NCBI RefSeq assembly: GCF_002078875.1
Contig: NC_034412.1
Location: forward strand, 9,834,041 to 9,898,040
DNA: 64,000 bases
Source: Numida meleagris
Lineage: Eukaryota > Chordata > Aves > Galliformes > Numididae
Direction of reading: 5' to 3'
The translations under genes and the position numbers were made by a program. Below the pieces are notes generated by a model. That model was not told the DNA's origin, did not search any database, and saw only the letters and a program-made list of their open reading frames with translations. Each line of letters begins with the position of its first letter. Position 1 is the first letter of the stretch. Positions 13,730 through 24,830 of this stretch are shown here, one piece after another.

Positions 13730-14545
13730 GTCCACAGCTAACTCAGGTCATTAAGAATTGAAAGTGTGACCTGCCCTACATGAAAGAGTTGGCTTGTCTC
13801 AAGGGGTTTCTTTGTGGATGTGTCATCAACTCGCTAGAAACATAAATGGTGGCTGCCAGAGGACCTCTGGTTGGGAATCTCCTCAGAGAGGCCAGGGGCT
13901 GGAGGAAGATTTAGCCTAGGGGCATGTGGGACGGCAAAGGTTTTTCCTCCCACTCATCTTAAGTCTCTATTCTGGATACAAGGCAGTATTTTCCATCCAG
14001 GGTTTCATAAGCACTAAATTCTCACTCACAGGTATTTTAAAAGGGGATGCATGTTTGTGTGTCTGAGAATGGGTGAAAATGTTTTCCTGGATTTAGTTTC
14101 ATAGAAATAATTTTCACTTCAGATTGTGCTTTGGAGTGTTTTAAGCCATAAAATTCCTCCTTTTTTTGGTTATAACTTAGGGCTGGATTGTTCAGAGCTA
14201 TTCAGGCAGCCAGTTTTGGAGCTGGGATTAGAAACCACACTTCCAGCCATGCAGTCCCAGACAAATCTTTGTCCCAGCCAGATGAAAATAGTTATGCACA
14301 TGACCTAGGATAAATGAAATTTTCTCTGTTTTTTTACAACTGAAAACAGCTCACCTGTTGTTTGAAGCTGGTTGCAGTAAACTTGCTGTTGCTTCCATGT
14401 TATTTTATGTCTTACTTGTACTACAGTAGCATCTAAGGCCTGCTAGCAAGACTGCAGTCACACTGCACTATGTGCAAATTAAACATGAAGTAGGAAACTG
14501 TGTGCATCCCTCTGAGCTTCCAAACTGAAAATACAGCAAGACCAG

Positions 14546-14692
14546 GAAATTATTATTGTCCTTAATTTACAAATGAGGGGCTGACTAGCAGAGTTTAGAT
14601 GACTCACCCAGCATCATGCAGAGAATCAGTAGCAAAGTGGGAATTGAGCCTAGAATTCCTTCAAGTCCCGTGCCTTACCCACAGCCACGGCC
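14546..14692 (-). mobile_element. MIR-like SINE remnant, minus strand
   Basis: The order TTATTATTGTCCTTAATTTACAAATGAGGGG, then GATGACTCACCCAGCATCATGCAGAGAATCAGTAGCA, then GGGAATTGAGCC and CCGTGCCTTACCCAC matches reverse-complement MIR (TTTTACAGATGGGGAAACTGAGG...GTCACACAG...AGTGGCAGAG...ATTCGAACCC...GTGCTCTAACCAC). It is highly diverged, as expected for a SINE that predates the bird-mammal split. Confidence 0.7.
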
Positions 14693-16172
14693 TCACTCTT
14701 GTTTTATGTGAAAATCAACCAAATGGGCTCGTGAGCCTCGTCTGATGAGAAATCACAACTGCTCTGAAGGCTCTTCCCAGCATTTAGATCACAAGCCCTA
14801 TTTTCCAGGGCTAATAATATGGCTGTGAAAATAAGAAGGGGGAAGGAAAGCGCTCCAGGACCATGCTCGGTAATCTTAACTGTTGTTAATATAATGTACC
14901 CACTAATGTTCTTGGACTTCAGCATTTGGATTGTTTATGGCTATTATTAAAATTGATAACTCGCCATAGTAATCTGTTACTTTCCAGTCTAGCAACCAAT
15001 GTTCCATGGGGGTGGGTGGGAGCATGGTGTGCCGTTTATTATTTCTCCTTCTGGTGGCATTTGTCTCATGCTGTCATTTTTGATACGGTGGTTTGTCTCC
15101 TGCCAGTAACTTTTTGGGGGCATTTTGAGTGTCGCTTGAAGTGTAGTTGTGGGGGGAAGGCCAGATTTTATCTGAGAGTGAAATGTGGTGAAAAAGAATT
15201 AAACAGGGCTCTCTCATGTGCCGAATGTTCTCCTCCAGCCTGTTCTCTTCTGATGGAAACGCATCAAAACTGTTTGGTTTTTTTCTTTTCTTTATTTTTT
15301 TAAGGAATCGCTTTGACTCAGATTGTGTGAGATGAATCATAACCCACTTTCTCATCTCAGATGTGAAAAGAAAAAAAAAAAAGAAAAGAAAAAAATTCCA
15401 GCTCTGCTGTCAATGTCAGCATAATCAATACATAGTGTTTCTCAGTGTGCAAAGAGGTAGGGGAGTGTTGAAAGAACAAAAAGAATCAAAAGTAGCCAAA
15501 CTGTCCTGCTGCTTTTAGTGGGCTTCACTGTTTTCATGTCTGCGAATGCACCTCGATGTTCAGCATGTCGTCTTGGACATGGACACAGTTTTTGTGTCTC
15601 TGGCTACAGCCCAAGGTCACAGTCTGCTCAAAAGTCAGGAGACTGTCATCCCAAACTGACGGCAAATCACGAGCAGCCAGCCCTGCCAGACATTTGCGAT
15701 GCTACCAGCAGCCAAGAGTAAACCCATTTTGACTTGTGAAACTTGCTGTCAGATGTCACCTGCTTGGACTGTGCCAGCGCAGTTTTTGTCAGCGTAGCTA
15801 AGCACCATGCCTGTCCCATGGCCCTGCCTGTGACAGTGCTATTGAAGGAAATGGAAAACTTCAATGCCAGTAGATCACTGTAAGTGTAAATGGGAGTCGG
15901 GTGACCATGTCTGTTACCTAGTCACCAGCTTTCTTTTATTATCTTGCTCATTTGCATTAATTTTTCTTGTTTTCTTGTTATCGGAGATATAGAAACAATT
16001 ACCTCTGGTAGTATGAGCTAAAAATGAGAGCTTAACCCCTAAAAAAGTATCTTCACAGCACCAGGGTCAGAAGGAGTCAGCAGGGCTTAGTGTATGGGTT
16101 TTAGAAGTTGAGGAAATTAATCTCCCCACTGAGCACAGTGGTTCAGTAAAACACACTGGCAATAGCATGCAT

Positions 16173-16205
16173 TTGTGGAGATTTTAGAGTTGTGGAGATT
16201 TAGAG
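16173..16205. repeat. Short imperfect tandem duplication
   Basis: A 17-base unit TTGTGGAGATTTTAGAG is immediately followed by a 16-base copy lacking one T, then by ATTTTAGGG, a third partial echo. It looks like local replication slippage with no coding consequence. Confidence 0.8.
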
Positions 16206-16524
16206 ATTTTAGGGATCCATCTTCCCAAGTGTATGACACTCTCCACAGCTGAAGACAGGCAGCTGGACTTGGGATGTAAATGATTTTCTCTGTAGGTCCT
16301 TCCAAATTACCGTCCCAGCCATGCTAAGCTATTTGTTCAGAGCTGTGAATCAGGCTGTATTCAGTTAGCAGCAGTATTCAGCTTTAATATGCAATTTACT
16401 CAACAAATTCTGGTTCCAGACAGTATCTTGAGAGGTTAATAACTTACTATCTACCAAGCGTACATTCTGATTTCTGTCTGCGCTGTCGGAGCAGACTGAG
16501 CAGATGAAGCACAGCCTTTTTTAT

Positions 16525-16545
16525 GGGGGTGGGGAGGGAGTGGGG
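16525..16545 (+). other. G-quadruplex motif on the transcribed (sense) strand
   Basis: Runs of 5, 4, 3 and 4 guanines are separated by loops T, A and AGT, which satisfies the G3+N1-7 quadruplex rule with very short loops. It lies in the exon A to exon B intron, on the RNA-like strand, so both DNA and pre-mRNA structures are possible. Confidence 0.75.
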
Positions 16546-19500
16546 AAAGTTTTTGTGGGGAGTTTGATTGGGCCTTTTTTGTCATTTAAAATTACACTCT
16601 GAAAAAAAATGAACAGGTTTTAAAATGCCTCTATTTCCTCGTTTTCTGCTTTCTCCGAAAGCCAGGTCAATTCAGCTATCAGCTTCCAAAAAAAAACCTG
16701 CAGGAAGCCATATGGTTTTTACCTTGAGTTTTCTCTTGTTCCGATGAATGATTAGAGCAAGACAATACTGACTATCCACCTCTTTTTAGCTCGGGGATTA
16801 TATGTCATCACGTGACCTAAGGAACTGTGTCTGGCTAAGCTTTCCTAGAGGGAGGCATTTGGAAAGGATGCTGGTGTAGGTCATTTATGCTCTGCAGAGC
16901 ACTGTCACGTGCAGTCATCTCTCCTGGACCAGAAGGTCCTAGTGATCATCATTGCCAGTGTGGAGCTAATTCTGGTCTTGTGTCCTTGTCGTCATCTCCA
17001 CAAGCCGGGCAGCTGGTTTTCGTTTCTGTCCTGTGGCTGAAATTAAGTGAGAATCCTAAAATACTTATACACCTAAGCATGTATATATATGGCAGGATGC
17101 TGCATGGACCATGGATTCCAGGGGCATTCCCTTCTTTCCCGTTCTCCATCCCAACATCTCACATCAACTGATCCAGCTTTTGGTGCCTATACAGTCTTGT
17201 GAAGTGTGAATACCTCCAGCATTGGCAAGTCTGACATGCATGTATGAAGAAGAGAGGAACGTGTGGAGAGAGGGCCAGGAGCAGGGAGCCTATGGCTGCA
17301 GTAAGAGTGGATATGGAAGTGAGTGGGGTGCTATTAAACATTCTGTCATTTGGGTGTATATGTCAGAACAGTGGCTTCTTCTGAAGATAAAATGCCAAAA
17401 TACAGGCTTCAGTGCACATTGCTTGTGTAATTCCTAACTGGCCACTACTGATGCTGAAACAGCCATAGCCTATGTATGCTCAATTTCAATGCAGGACCAC
17501 AGGAGAGGATGTGAGCAAAACAGGGAGGTTGCTTATGGTCAGAATTATTTCCCATTTTTTTCACAGGCATAATTCAGAAGGTGAAGAAAGTGGCGTGCAT
17601 GCACTGAAGATGTGCACAGCTGGTGCACTGCTATCTCTGTGGCATCCCTCCTCTGGAGGGGTAGCTGAAGAGGGCCGGCCAGAAGGGCTGTGTCAGTCAT
17701 GCAGCCAGCTCCTAGGGAAAGCTGGTCACTTAAACTTTCAGTCTCTGTACTGAGGGTGGAATGGAAACTGCTCTGTTTGCTCATGCAGGGGAGAAACACA
17801 TATACCTGAAGGGTATATGAAACACCTGCTTCAAGAGGGCCAGAAAAGGGGCTTCCGTGAAGCTTAGAGCAGAGGGACATTGCTCTCCTGGGGTCACAGA
17901 TCTGTGCCTTGAGCTAGCCCTGGTCATGTGATGTTCATGACTAAATAATGTTGTTCATGAGGCCCATTGCTCTAAGTGTGGTTAGGTCTTTCAAACAAAA
18001 CCAATACTTCATAGAAAGCCAATTAGTCTTGGGATCTTGGCGGTTTTCCTGTTATGTCTCTGCTCTGACTATAGCAGGCGTTTGGGTGAGGATCTGTAAC
18101 TAAACTGTCCTAGGTGTGCCAGCCTTGGCTTCCTTATGTTTTGTACAATTGCAAGGTGTTCACGCAGTCTCACTGCCTATTGCCCTTTGCAGAACAACAT
18201 TATTTCATTTAGGAGGACAGACCTGTATCTTGTGTAAATGGCCAAAGTTCTGAGACTGAATTACAGCTGTCAGGAATGGTGAGCATCCAGCAAATGTCTG
18301 ATTGTGAGAGCTCTTCTGGTCCAGGAAATTGCAGCTGTTCAGAAGAATGAGTAAGGTTTTATGGGACCATATTTTGGAGCATGGTCTAATCATGACACAT
18401 AGTGGGTCACATCTCAATAGGTGTGTGTTGACTAGAAGGTGTTCAAACTGGCATCAGCTTGGATAGAGTTCTGGTAGATTAAATATAGCCTGAGCTCTCA
18501 GGAGATTAGTATGTGCAGTGGCTTCATGCTTGTGTTCAGGGGACGGGAGAGAGCAAAACAATATGCAGCGGAAATAATGCTGTAAAATGAGAGAGTCATA
18601 TTTTTTTCCCCTGGGCAAGTGTTTTACCAGTTTTGTCATTCTCTTAGCTAGGAGTGTTCCGCAGTGACCCTTAGAACCTCAGACACAGCTCTTCCCTGGA
18701 AAAAAGCCTTTACTGTATTGCCGGAAAAGATGTTTGGTAAGTCTTTAGTCCGTGGCCTCCAAAATGCCAGCCTATCTCTTCCTTGTTATACTGAGATCGG
18801 TCCAATGTTCTTCTGAAGCAGCAAGAAAATGATGAGCACTAGAATAGTTAAATTCAGACTTTTTCCAGGTGTTCTGATGTTCAAACATGGATCTGAAGCT
18901 TAACTCAAACAATTCTGCTGCCATCTGATCTAGAGTATGGGCTGGTGACTTCCCAGGAGCTGTATTCTATATGTTAATTCACATTGTCACGTGTCAGGGC
19001 TGCAAAGGGCACACTCAGAGCAGTGCAAAACAATGAGAGATATTTCCAAAATGCTTGGAGCCTTAAACATTTTGTATTTGCATTGGGTCTCACCTGATGT
19101 TGCTGCAATTCTCTGTTTTGGATGCTGGCTTCTGCAAACTAACCTTTAACTGGGGGTGAAAGTCTCCCACACGGTTTTCTGTGTCAAGGTATGAATAATC
19201 GCTTCCCCAGTATACCCATCACATCTGACTTTGTCAACATAACAAAATTGTATCATTTTTGCTGCAAATGGAAACCAACTCACTTAAACCGACATTGGTT
19301 TTCTGGGATGGATGATATACATTCAAAGCTGCCTGAAGTTGCCTAAGTTGACATCAGTTAAAATCCGTCTTGGGCTAAACAGAAATGAGTGTCTCTATAC
19401 ATACCTCAGATCTAAATTTGGAGGTCTAGTGGTTTTCAAATGATTCTGTTATCACAAGTAAACAAGTCTGTAAGTTTTCCCTGCTGTCATACCTAAGTGC

Positions 19501-20946
19501 TTAATGAGGATTAAATTTAGTTACCATCTTTGCAGCGAACTCATTTGTTTGTAAGAAACCAGTAAAGAGCACCCTGAAATTTCAGAACGCAATGATGTGC
19601 CAACTTCCTCCATATAGTGCTTGATGTGACTGGTTCGGGATGTTCAGAAGGGTTGTAAATGCTGAGTTTTTGGCAAACACCTATAATCCCTCCTGATATT
19701 AGTCTTTTCTAATGCCTGCTCAAGGGCATTGGACTGGCAGGACTCACTGTGACCTCTGGATATTGGATCAGAGCTTTCGCACTGGTTCAGCCCTGTCACG
19801 TAGAGCAAAAGGTTTTGGGGTTTCAGTTTCCATCAGCGCAGAATTCTTAGGTCAAGAATTGTGTGAATAATTCAGGAGACAAGGATTGGCACCTTCAGTG
19901 CAAAAGCCAATTTAGAAGAACCTTCCATCTTAGAGATGTGTTAAGAGTAATGTTTTGAACTCATCTTCATAGATACTGATCAACATCAGATGTTGTCCTT
20001 GTGGAGGTTGAATGTCAGGACAACCTGTATAGCTCGCTGAGCATTGATTTTATTTAGCCCTCTCAGGATCGCGATAAACTGGGATCCTAACGCACTTTTC
20101 CAATGTATCTTACTGGTAGTCAACAGGCCCTAGACTCCAAACCATTACCTCAAACAGAGCGGTCTTAGGGACATTGAAGAGCTCCGATTCAAGGGCTTGT
20201 TTTGGTTTGTTTTTTTATTCTTATTATTTTTGAAGCCTTGCTAATTATGAATCAAAATCTGTAGGATGTGTGAGAGTGACACATGCATTTGTGCAGATGG
20301 GTTTTGCACAGACTTTCTTTAAATAAAATAATAATTTTTATAAATACGTATCCCATATTTTGCACTAATTCAGTGCGACTGGAGGCCAGGAAAGAAAACT
20401 TCTGTCTCCTTTTTGATCAAGCTTGGAGAACGTGACAGTCAGGTGTGAATAATCAAACTGCTTTATCATGGACTCCAGATACGCATCATGTGCTACAGGG
20501 AAGACATTTCAGAAAGAGTTGGGAAAGTTATCAGTGTTACTTCCCATTTACCTCAGCCAGCAAAAACAGGTCCTGTGACCCAGAGGATGAGCAGAATTGC
20601 AAGCTTTGCATAATTACGTGAGTAGAAGTAATATGGTGTCACTGACATCACATGGTATTTTAAAAGGGCTTTTGCTCTCAATACCGGTGTTGTATTTCAG
20701 GGATATGACGTGTCTGGTCATCCTGAGTAGAAACAAGCGCTGCACATTCCTACCAGAATGGGAGTGCCTCTGCATCCCAGGTTATAAAGCTCCTGTTACT
20801 TGTCCAAGAGAGTAAACAAACACTGGACCTTGCACCTGGTTGGAAAGGTCCCAGATTTTGGGGAAAAGAAGGAAACCTCTGTCCAATAACTTGGTTTAAT
20901 GAGAAAAAACAGAGTTAGTTGGTTCCAGCTGCTGAGAAATTCAGAC

Positions 20947-21055
20947 CGGTGGAATTGAGCACAGGGGGCAGCTGGTCGACGTACAGGTGAGGTGGTTTCC
21001 AGCGCCCAATGGATGTGATTTACGGCGAGACTGCTGTCGACATGCAGACAGCGCG
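20947..21055. promoter_or_regulatory. CpG-retaining patch in AT-rich intron
   Basis: Nine CpG dinucleotides lie within 109 bp, including two GTCGAC sites and a CGCG, in sequence that is otherwise almost free of CpG. A good donor-like site (ACAG/GTGAGG) falls at 20986/20987. It may be a small unmethylated regulatory element. No promoter motif or exon is demonstrable. Confidence 0.3.
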
Positions 21056-22796
21056 TGTTTCAAAACAGCAAGGAAGCTTTGGGCTGGGGCTGGATTGTGA
21101 AAGCAGGATTTTCAAAAGGCTTTAAATAAATGAGGTGCCAGTTGAAATTTGGTGGGACATCTTCTTCCAGTGCAGTCAGACACCTTTGAAAAACCCAAGC
21201 CTCAAAGCTGTTGGGAATATGAGAGCTACCATTTGGTCAAGACTCACTATTTGTGGGATCCAGCCTTTCCTCACCTTCTTTTTTTTTCTTCTTTTTACTT
21301 TTGGCAGAGGGAAGACAAGTTCCCTCCCTGTTTCTTGTTTTTTTTGTCAGACGTTTTTCCCCAGGCAGGCATGCATGAGGTGTGCCAGGTTGGTAGGCCA
21401 GAGCCATTGGCACAGGAAGCATCTCTGACTCAAAACTTTGCCATTACTCAGGCGTTTTCACCTTCTCTGCTAAACAGAGTCTTTGGTAAAAATCAGTTCA
21501 TGCCACCACCCTCACGGCAATGCAGCAAGGCAGACAAGCTGCCGAACACCATCTGGAGTGGAGCCAGGCTATGGAAGAGTGAATTGAGTCATTCGGGCCC
21601 AGCAGCGGATGTGATTTTTGGCTGTGCTTGAGTCTAGTGAATGTACTGATGGCGCCCGTCTGGAGCTTATGAAATGGGTTGGCTGAGCCGGGGGACAGAA
21701 GAGGCTTGAAGTGCCCTTGCGCAACATGGAAACAGTTGGAGGTGAAAGTCCTTGGGAAATGGGACATTGTTTGCTCTGTCTTTGTCCTGCACCTAACATC
21801 ACGGGGCCTCAACCTGTCCTTGGGCTGCTGGAGACTGCTAATTTTTTTACCTAGACAAAAAGGCTGCTACCCGTGTCAGCGTGGGCATCACCTGCACCCT
21901 CAGTTCAGCTCTTACAAAAGCAATTGCTAAGGAAGATTCAATCAACATTCAAGGCAGGCTTGAGCTGAGCAGTGGTGTGATCACACAGGCCGCTGGTCAT
22001 TGGTCCTCCACACCTGGAAGAGTGGGCAGGAGAAGGAGCACAAAGCGTGAAAACGAACATGAAGCATCTGAGAAGGGGATGAGCTCGTCTGTCCTGTCAG
22101 TTCTGTAGCCTCTGCTTACATATGGGGTTGAGTGCAGCAGCCCCTGAAACTACCCTCTGCTGCTCTACCAGCACATCAGTGGGCGAGCAGGCTGGGGCGG
22201 CACACTCAGAGGGACACCTGTGAGAGGACCAGACAGACTGAGGCTCCTGCCCCTGGCGCTCCCTATGATTGCAAGGTGTTTTTTCCAAAAGAGGACCCTG
22301 AAATCTGGTGCAGAATTACAGAGTGGGCCAGAGGGTTACCCAGGAAATCCCCCTGTCCATCATCACAAGGTGAGGGTGAAGGAAGAGGGATTTCTTTCAC
22401 CTCGCCTGCCATCTTTTCACTGTGGGAGCTACAGACAAGTGTGGTTGCACAGCTTGTGTGCTGCCATATATTTGGTCCTTCTACTGTCCAGGGTTTACTT
22501 TGTAGTGCAGGTTTGCAAGTGTGAGTACAAAGGGACCTGGCTCAGAGGCTGCTATTAGGATCACCGGAGCTGCCCGAGTCTGCCTAATCCACAGCTCTGC
22601 CAGTGACAGTTTCCCTTGCTAAGGTCCTTCCCAGGAGGAACAAAACCCTGCAATATCAGCTTTGGGATAAGCTGTCTAGAGAGAAGTTTCATGCCAGCCT
22701 TGCTGGCAACTGGCTGACACACTCACGAGTCACCTGGACTTTAGTGAAGAGCTGCTGAGACTGTTCCCTGGCTGCCATGTAGTGGTAAAGTCTTGG

Positions 22797-22816
22797 TTTT
22801 TTTTTAAAAAAAAAAA
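22797..22816. repeat. T9A11 tract
   Basis: Nine T are directly followed by eleven A. This is a self-complementary, flexible and slippage-prone tract within intron sequence. It is not the tail of a recognisable retroelement. Confidence 0.8.
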
Positions 22817-24609
22817 GATATTTCAATGTTAGCAATGTGTTCCAGGGAGAGGAGTCATCTTTGTTTTAAAAACTCTCACTTTCCTGTAGAAGTAAAATAA
22901 AGAAGAGCTTTCTCAGCTTTTGAAATTGTGGAAAACCCCACTTTTTCACAGCTTTAAAAGATTTTGCCCCATTTTTATTTTGGAAAAAAGTAAGGAGGAA
23001 AATGAGAAGCCTTTTTTTTACATCTCTTGCTTTTTTAACTTCCTATATGCGATCAGTTTCCCCTGAAGGAGAGGAGTGGTGGGCACAGGAAGGTGGGGGA
23101 TTTCTCTGAGAGTAGGATTTTTTTTTCATTTCTTTTGCCAAATGAACTGATTGCACTCCTTATTTAGTTAAGTGTTTATGGGCAGGGTTTTTTGGTGCAA
23201 GTCAGTGCTTTGAAACTCACCCCTGAAACAGAAATATCTTTTTCACTTTAAAAGTTATTTGTGAAATGCTTCTTCTTTCCATCCAGCTTGCAACTTAAAA
23301 CTCCTTTTCTTTGTCATTCCTATGCCTAGTGCTAAACCCAGAAGAGAAGCAGGTAGCAAGGAGTGCCCAGGAGGCAGCACGGGACGTGTCACCCTGTTAC
23401 AGTCCTGGATGCCCCGGGGCAGTCTGGCACTGCTGTGGCTTCCAGAGACAGCATCCAGTGCCTGGCAAACCTCTGCAAAGAACTTGCTCATCTGTTTCCG
23501 CAGCTGGGGCTCTTTAGTGGATGCACAACTGTAGTCTCTGTCATCTGGCAACTTTCATCAGCATTAAAAGAAACATTTACAAAGGAAATACACTACATTT
23601 TACTTGCTCCCTTGCATTTCCTTGATCGATCAGCAAAGGGAGGGATGTTTCCTGTCTTGCACTCTTTTTTTCACCCCCTTTCTTTTGTCTCCAGATGTTA
23701 CTGAAGTTCTGTTTCAACCCCTCTGCACATGGTAAACCACGTGCCAAAAAGTTGTCACAATGTAACAAATAACAATTAAAAAAAAAAAAGAAAAAAAAGC
23801 AGAACATGCTTCAAGAAAGAAGTATCTGGGACCTTAAATACAGTAGAGCATCACTGACCCCCACTGGGCTGGGACACTCACTGCAGATCACCCGAGTTGG
23901 GTCCCTGGTCCCTCATCGGTGAGCTGGGCACACAGGAAGGTCCACATTTACCTTCACTGAAGAGCATGGAAAAGGTTCCTACCAGGGCTGGGGAGGGGGC
24001 AGCATCTCTTAATGGTTCATGCAGATCCGTGCATCAAAAGCTTCCTGTAAAAGCGGTTGGACCAAACCAAGCCCACACATGGCCTGTATGTCCATCGTGA
24101 GTAGAGTGAGAAAGCGTTGGCTTATGTTACTGTGAGGAACATTTTGGTTCAGTGGAAAGACAGACTTGCTAGTGGTAAGCTTAGGTGCTCACTGAAATTC
24201 TTTGCCCAGGTTGTTGGAGAAACCTCCATTGCTTGAAGTGCTTGGGAAAATGTTAAACAAGTACTTGTCAAGAATGATGTAGAGAAGGTTGATCCTGCCT
24301 TCGAGGCAGTAAGACAGTTTCCACGACCTCTCAAGATCCTTTTCAACTTGAGGTTTTGTAGCTTTGTGGGAAAAACAGGAATGATCAGGAATGCTCCTCT
24401 CTCAACCTTTGTTTTGTGGAAGTGATGCACTGTGGTTGTGATAATGTAGGAAGGAACCTCTACCATATTGGCAAGTATTTGCTGTAATCTGTTTTATATC
24501 AGAAGCAGGTGAAATTGTCTTTCATGTCTCAGGAAGATGCTGGGAGCTCCCTCTGAATTGCAGGAGTTTTTGTGCTGTAAGCCTGTCTCACTGTCAGGCC
24601 TTTTAGAGA

Positions 24610-24830
24610 TGATCTTGTGGTTAAAGAAACTAGACTGGGATTGAGAAGATGTGGTTTCAGTTCCTGGCTCTGTCACAAATTCCTTTTGTGACCCTCAGCA
24701 AGTAACATAACTTCTGTGGGCTTCACTTCCCCATCTGCATATTGGGTGTCCTATGACTCCTGCACCTTCCTGGGATGTTGGAAGGATTCATCATTAGGGC
24801 TAGTGACTGGCTCTGATAATAGCTTTGTAG
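24610..24830 (+). mobile_element. MIR-like SINE remnant, plus strand
   Basis: The block reads GTGGTTAAAGAAACTAGACTGGG, GGTTTCAGTTCCTGGCTCTGTCAC, GTGACCCTCAGCAAGTAACATAACTTC, then CTTCACTTCCCCATCTGCATATTGGG. This follows MIR from its tRNA-derived head (B-box-like GGTTCGAATCC region degraded to GGTTTCAGTTCC) through the conserved core. It is the longest and best-preserved of the three MIR-like remnants. Its right edge, near the GATAATAG segment, is approximate. Confidence 0.8.

Noticed and set aside
21149..21631. 160-aa plus-strand open frame
   Set aside because: It overlaps other open frames in different phases, includes a T-rich low-complexity run, and shows no domain similarity.
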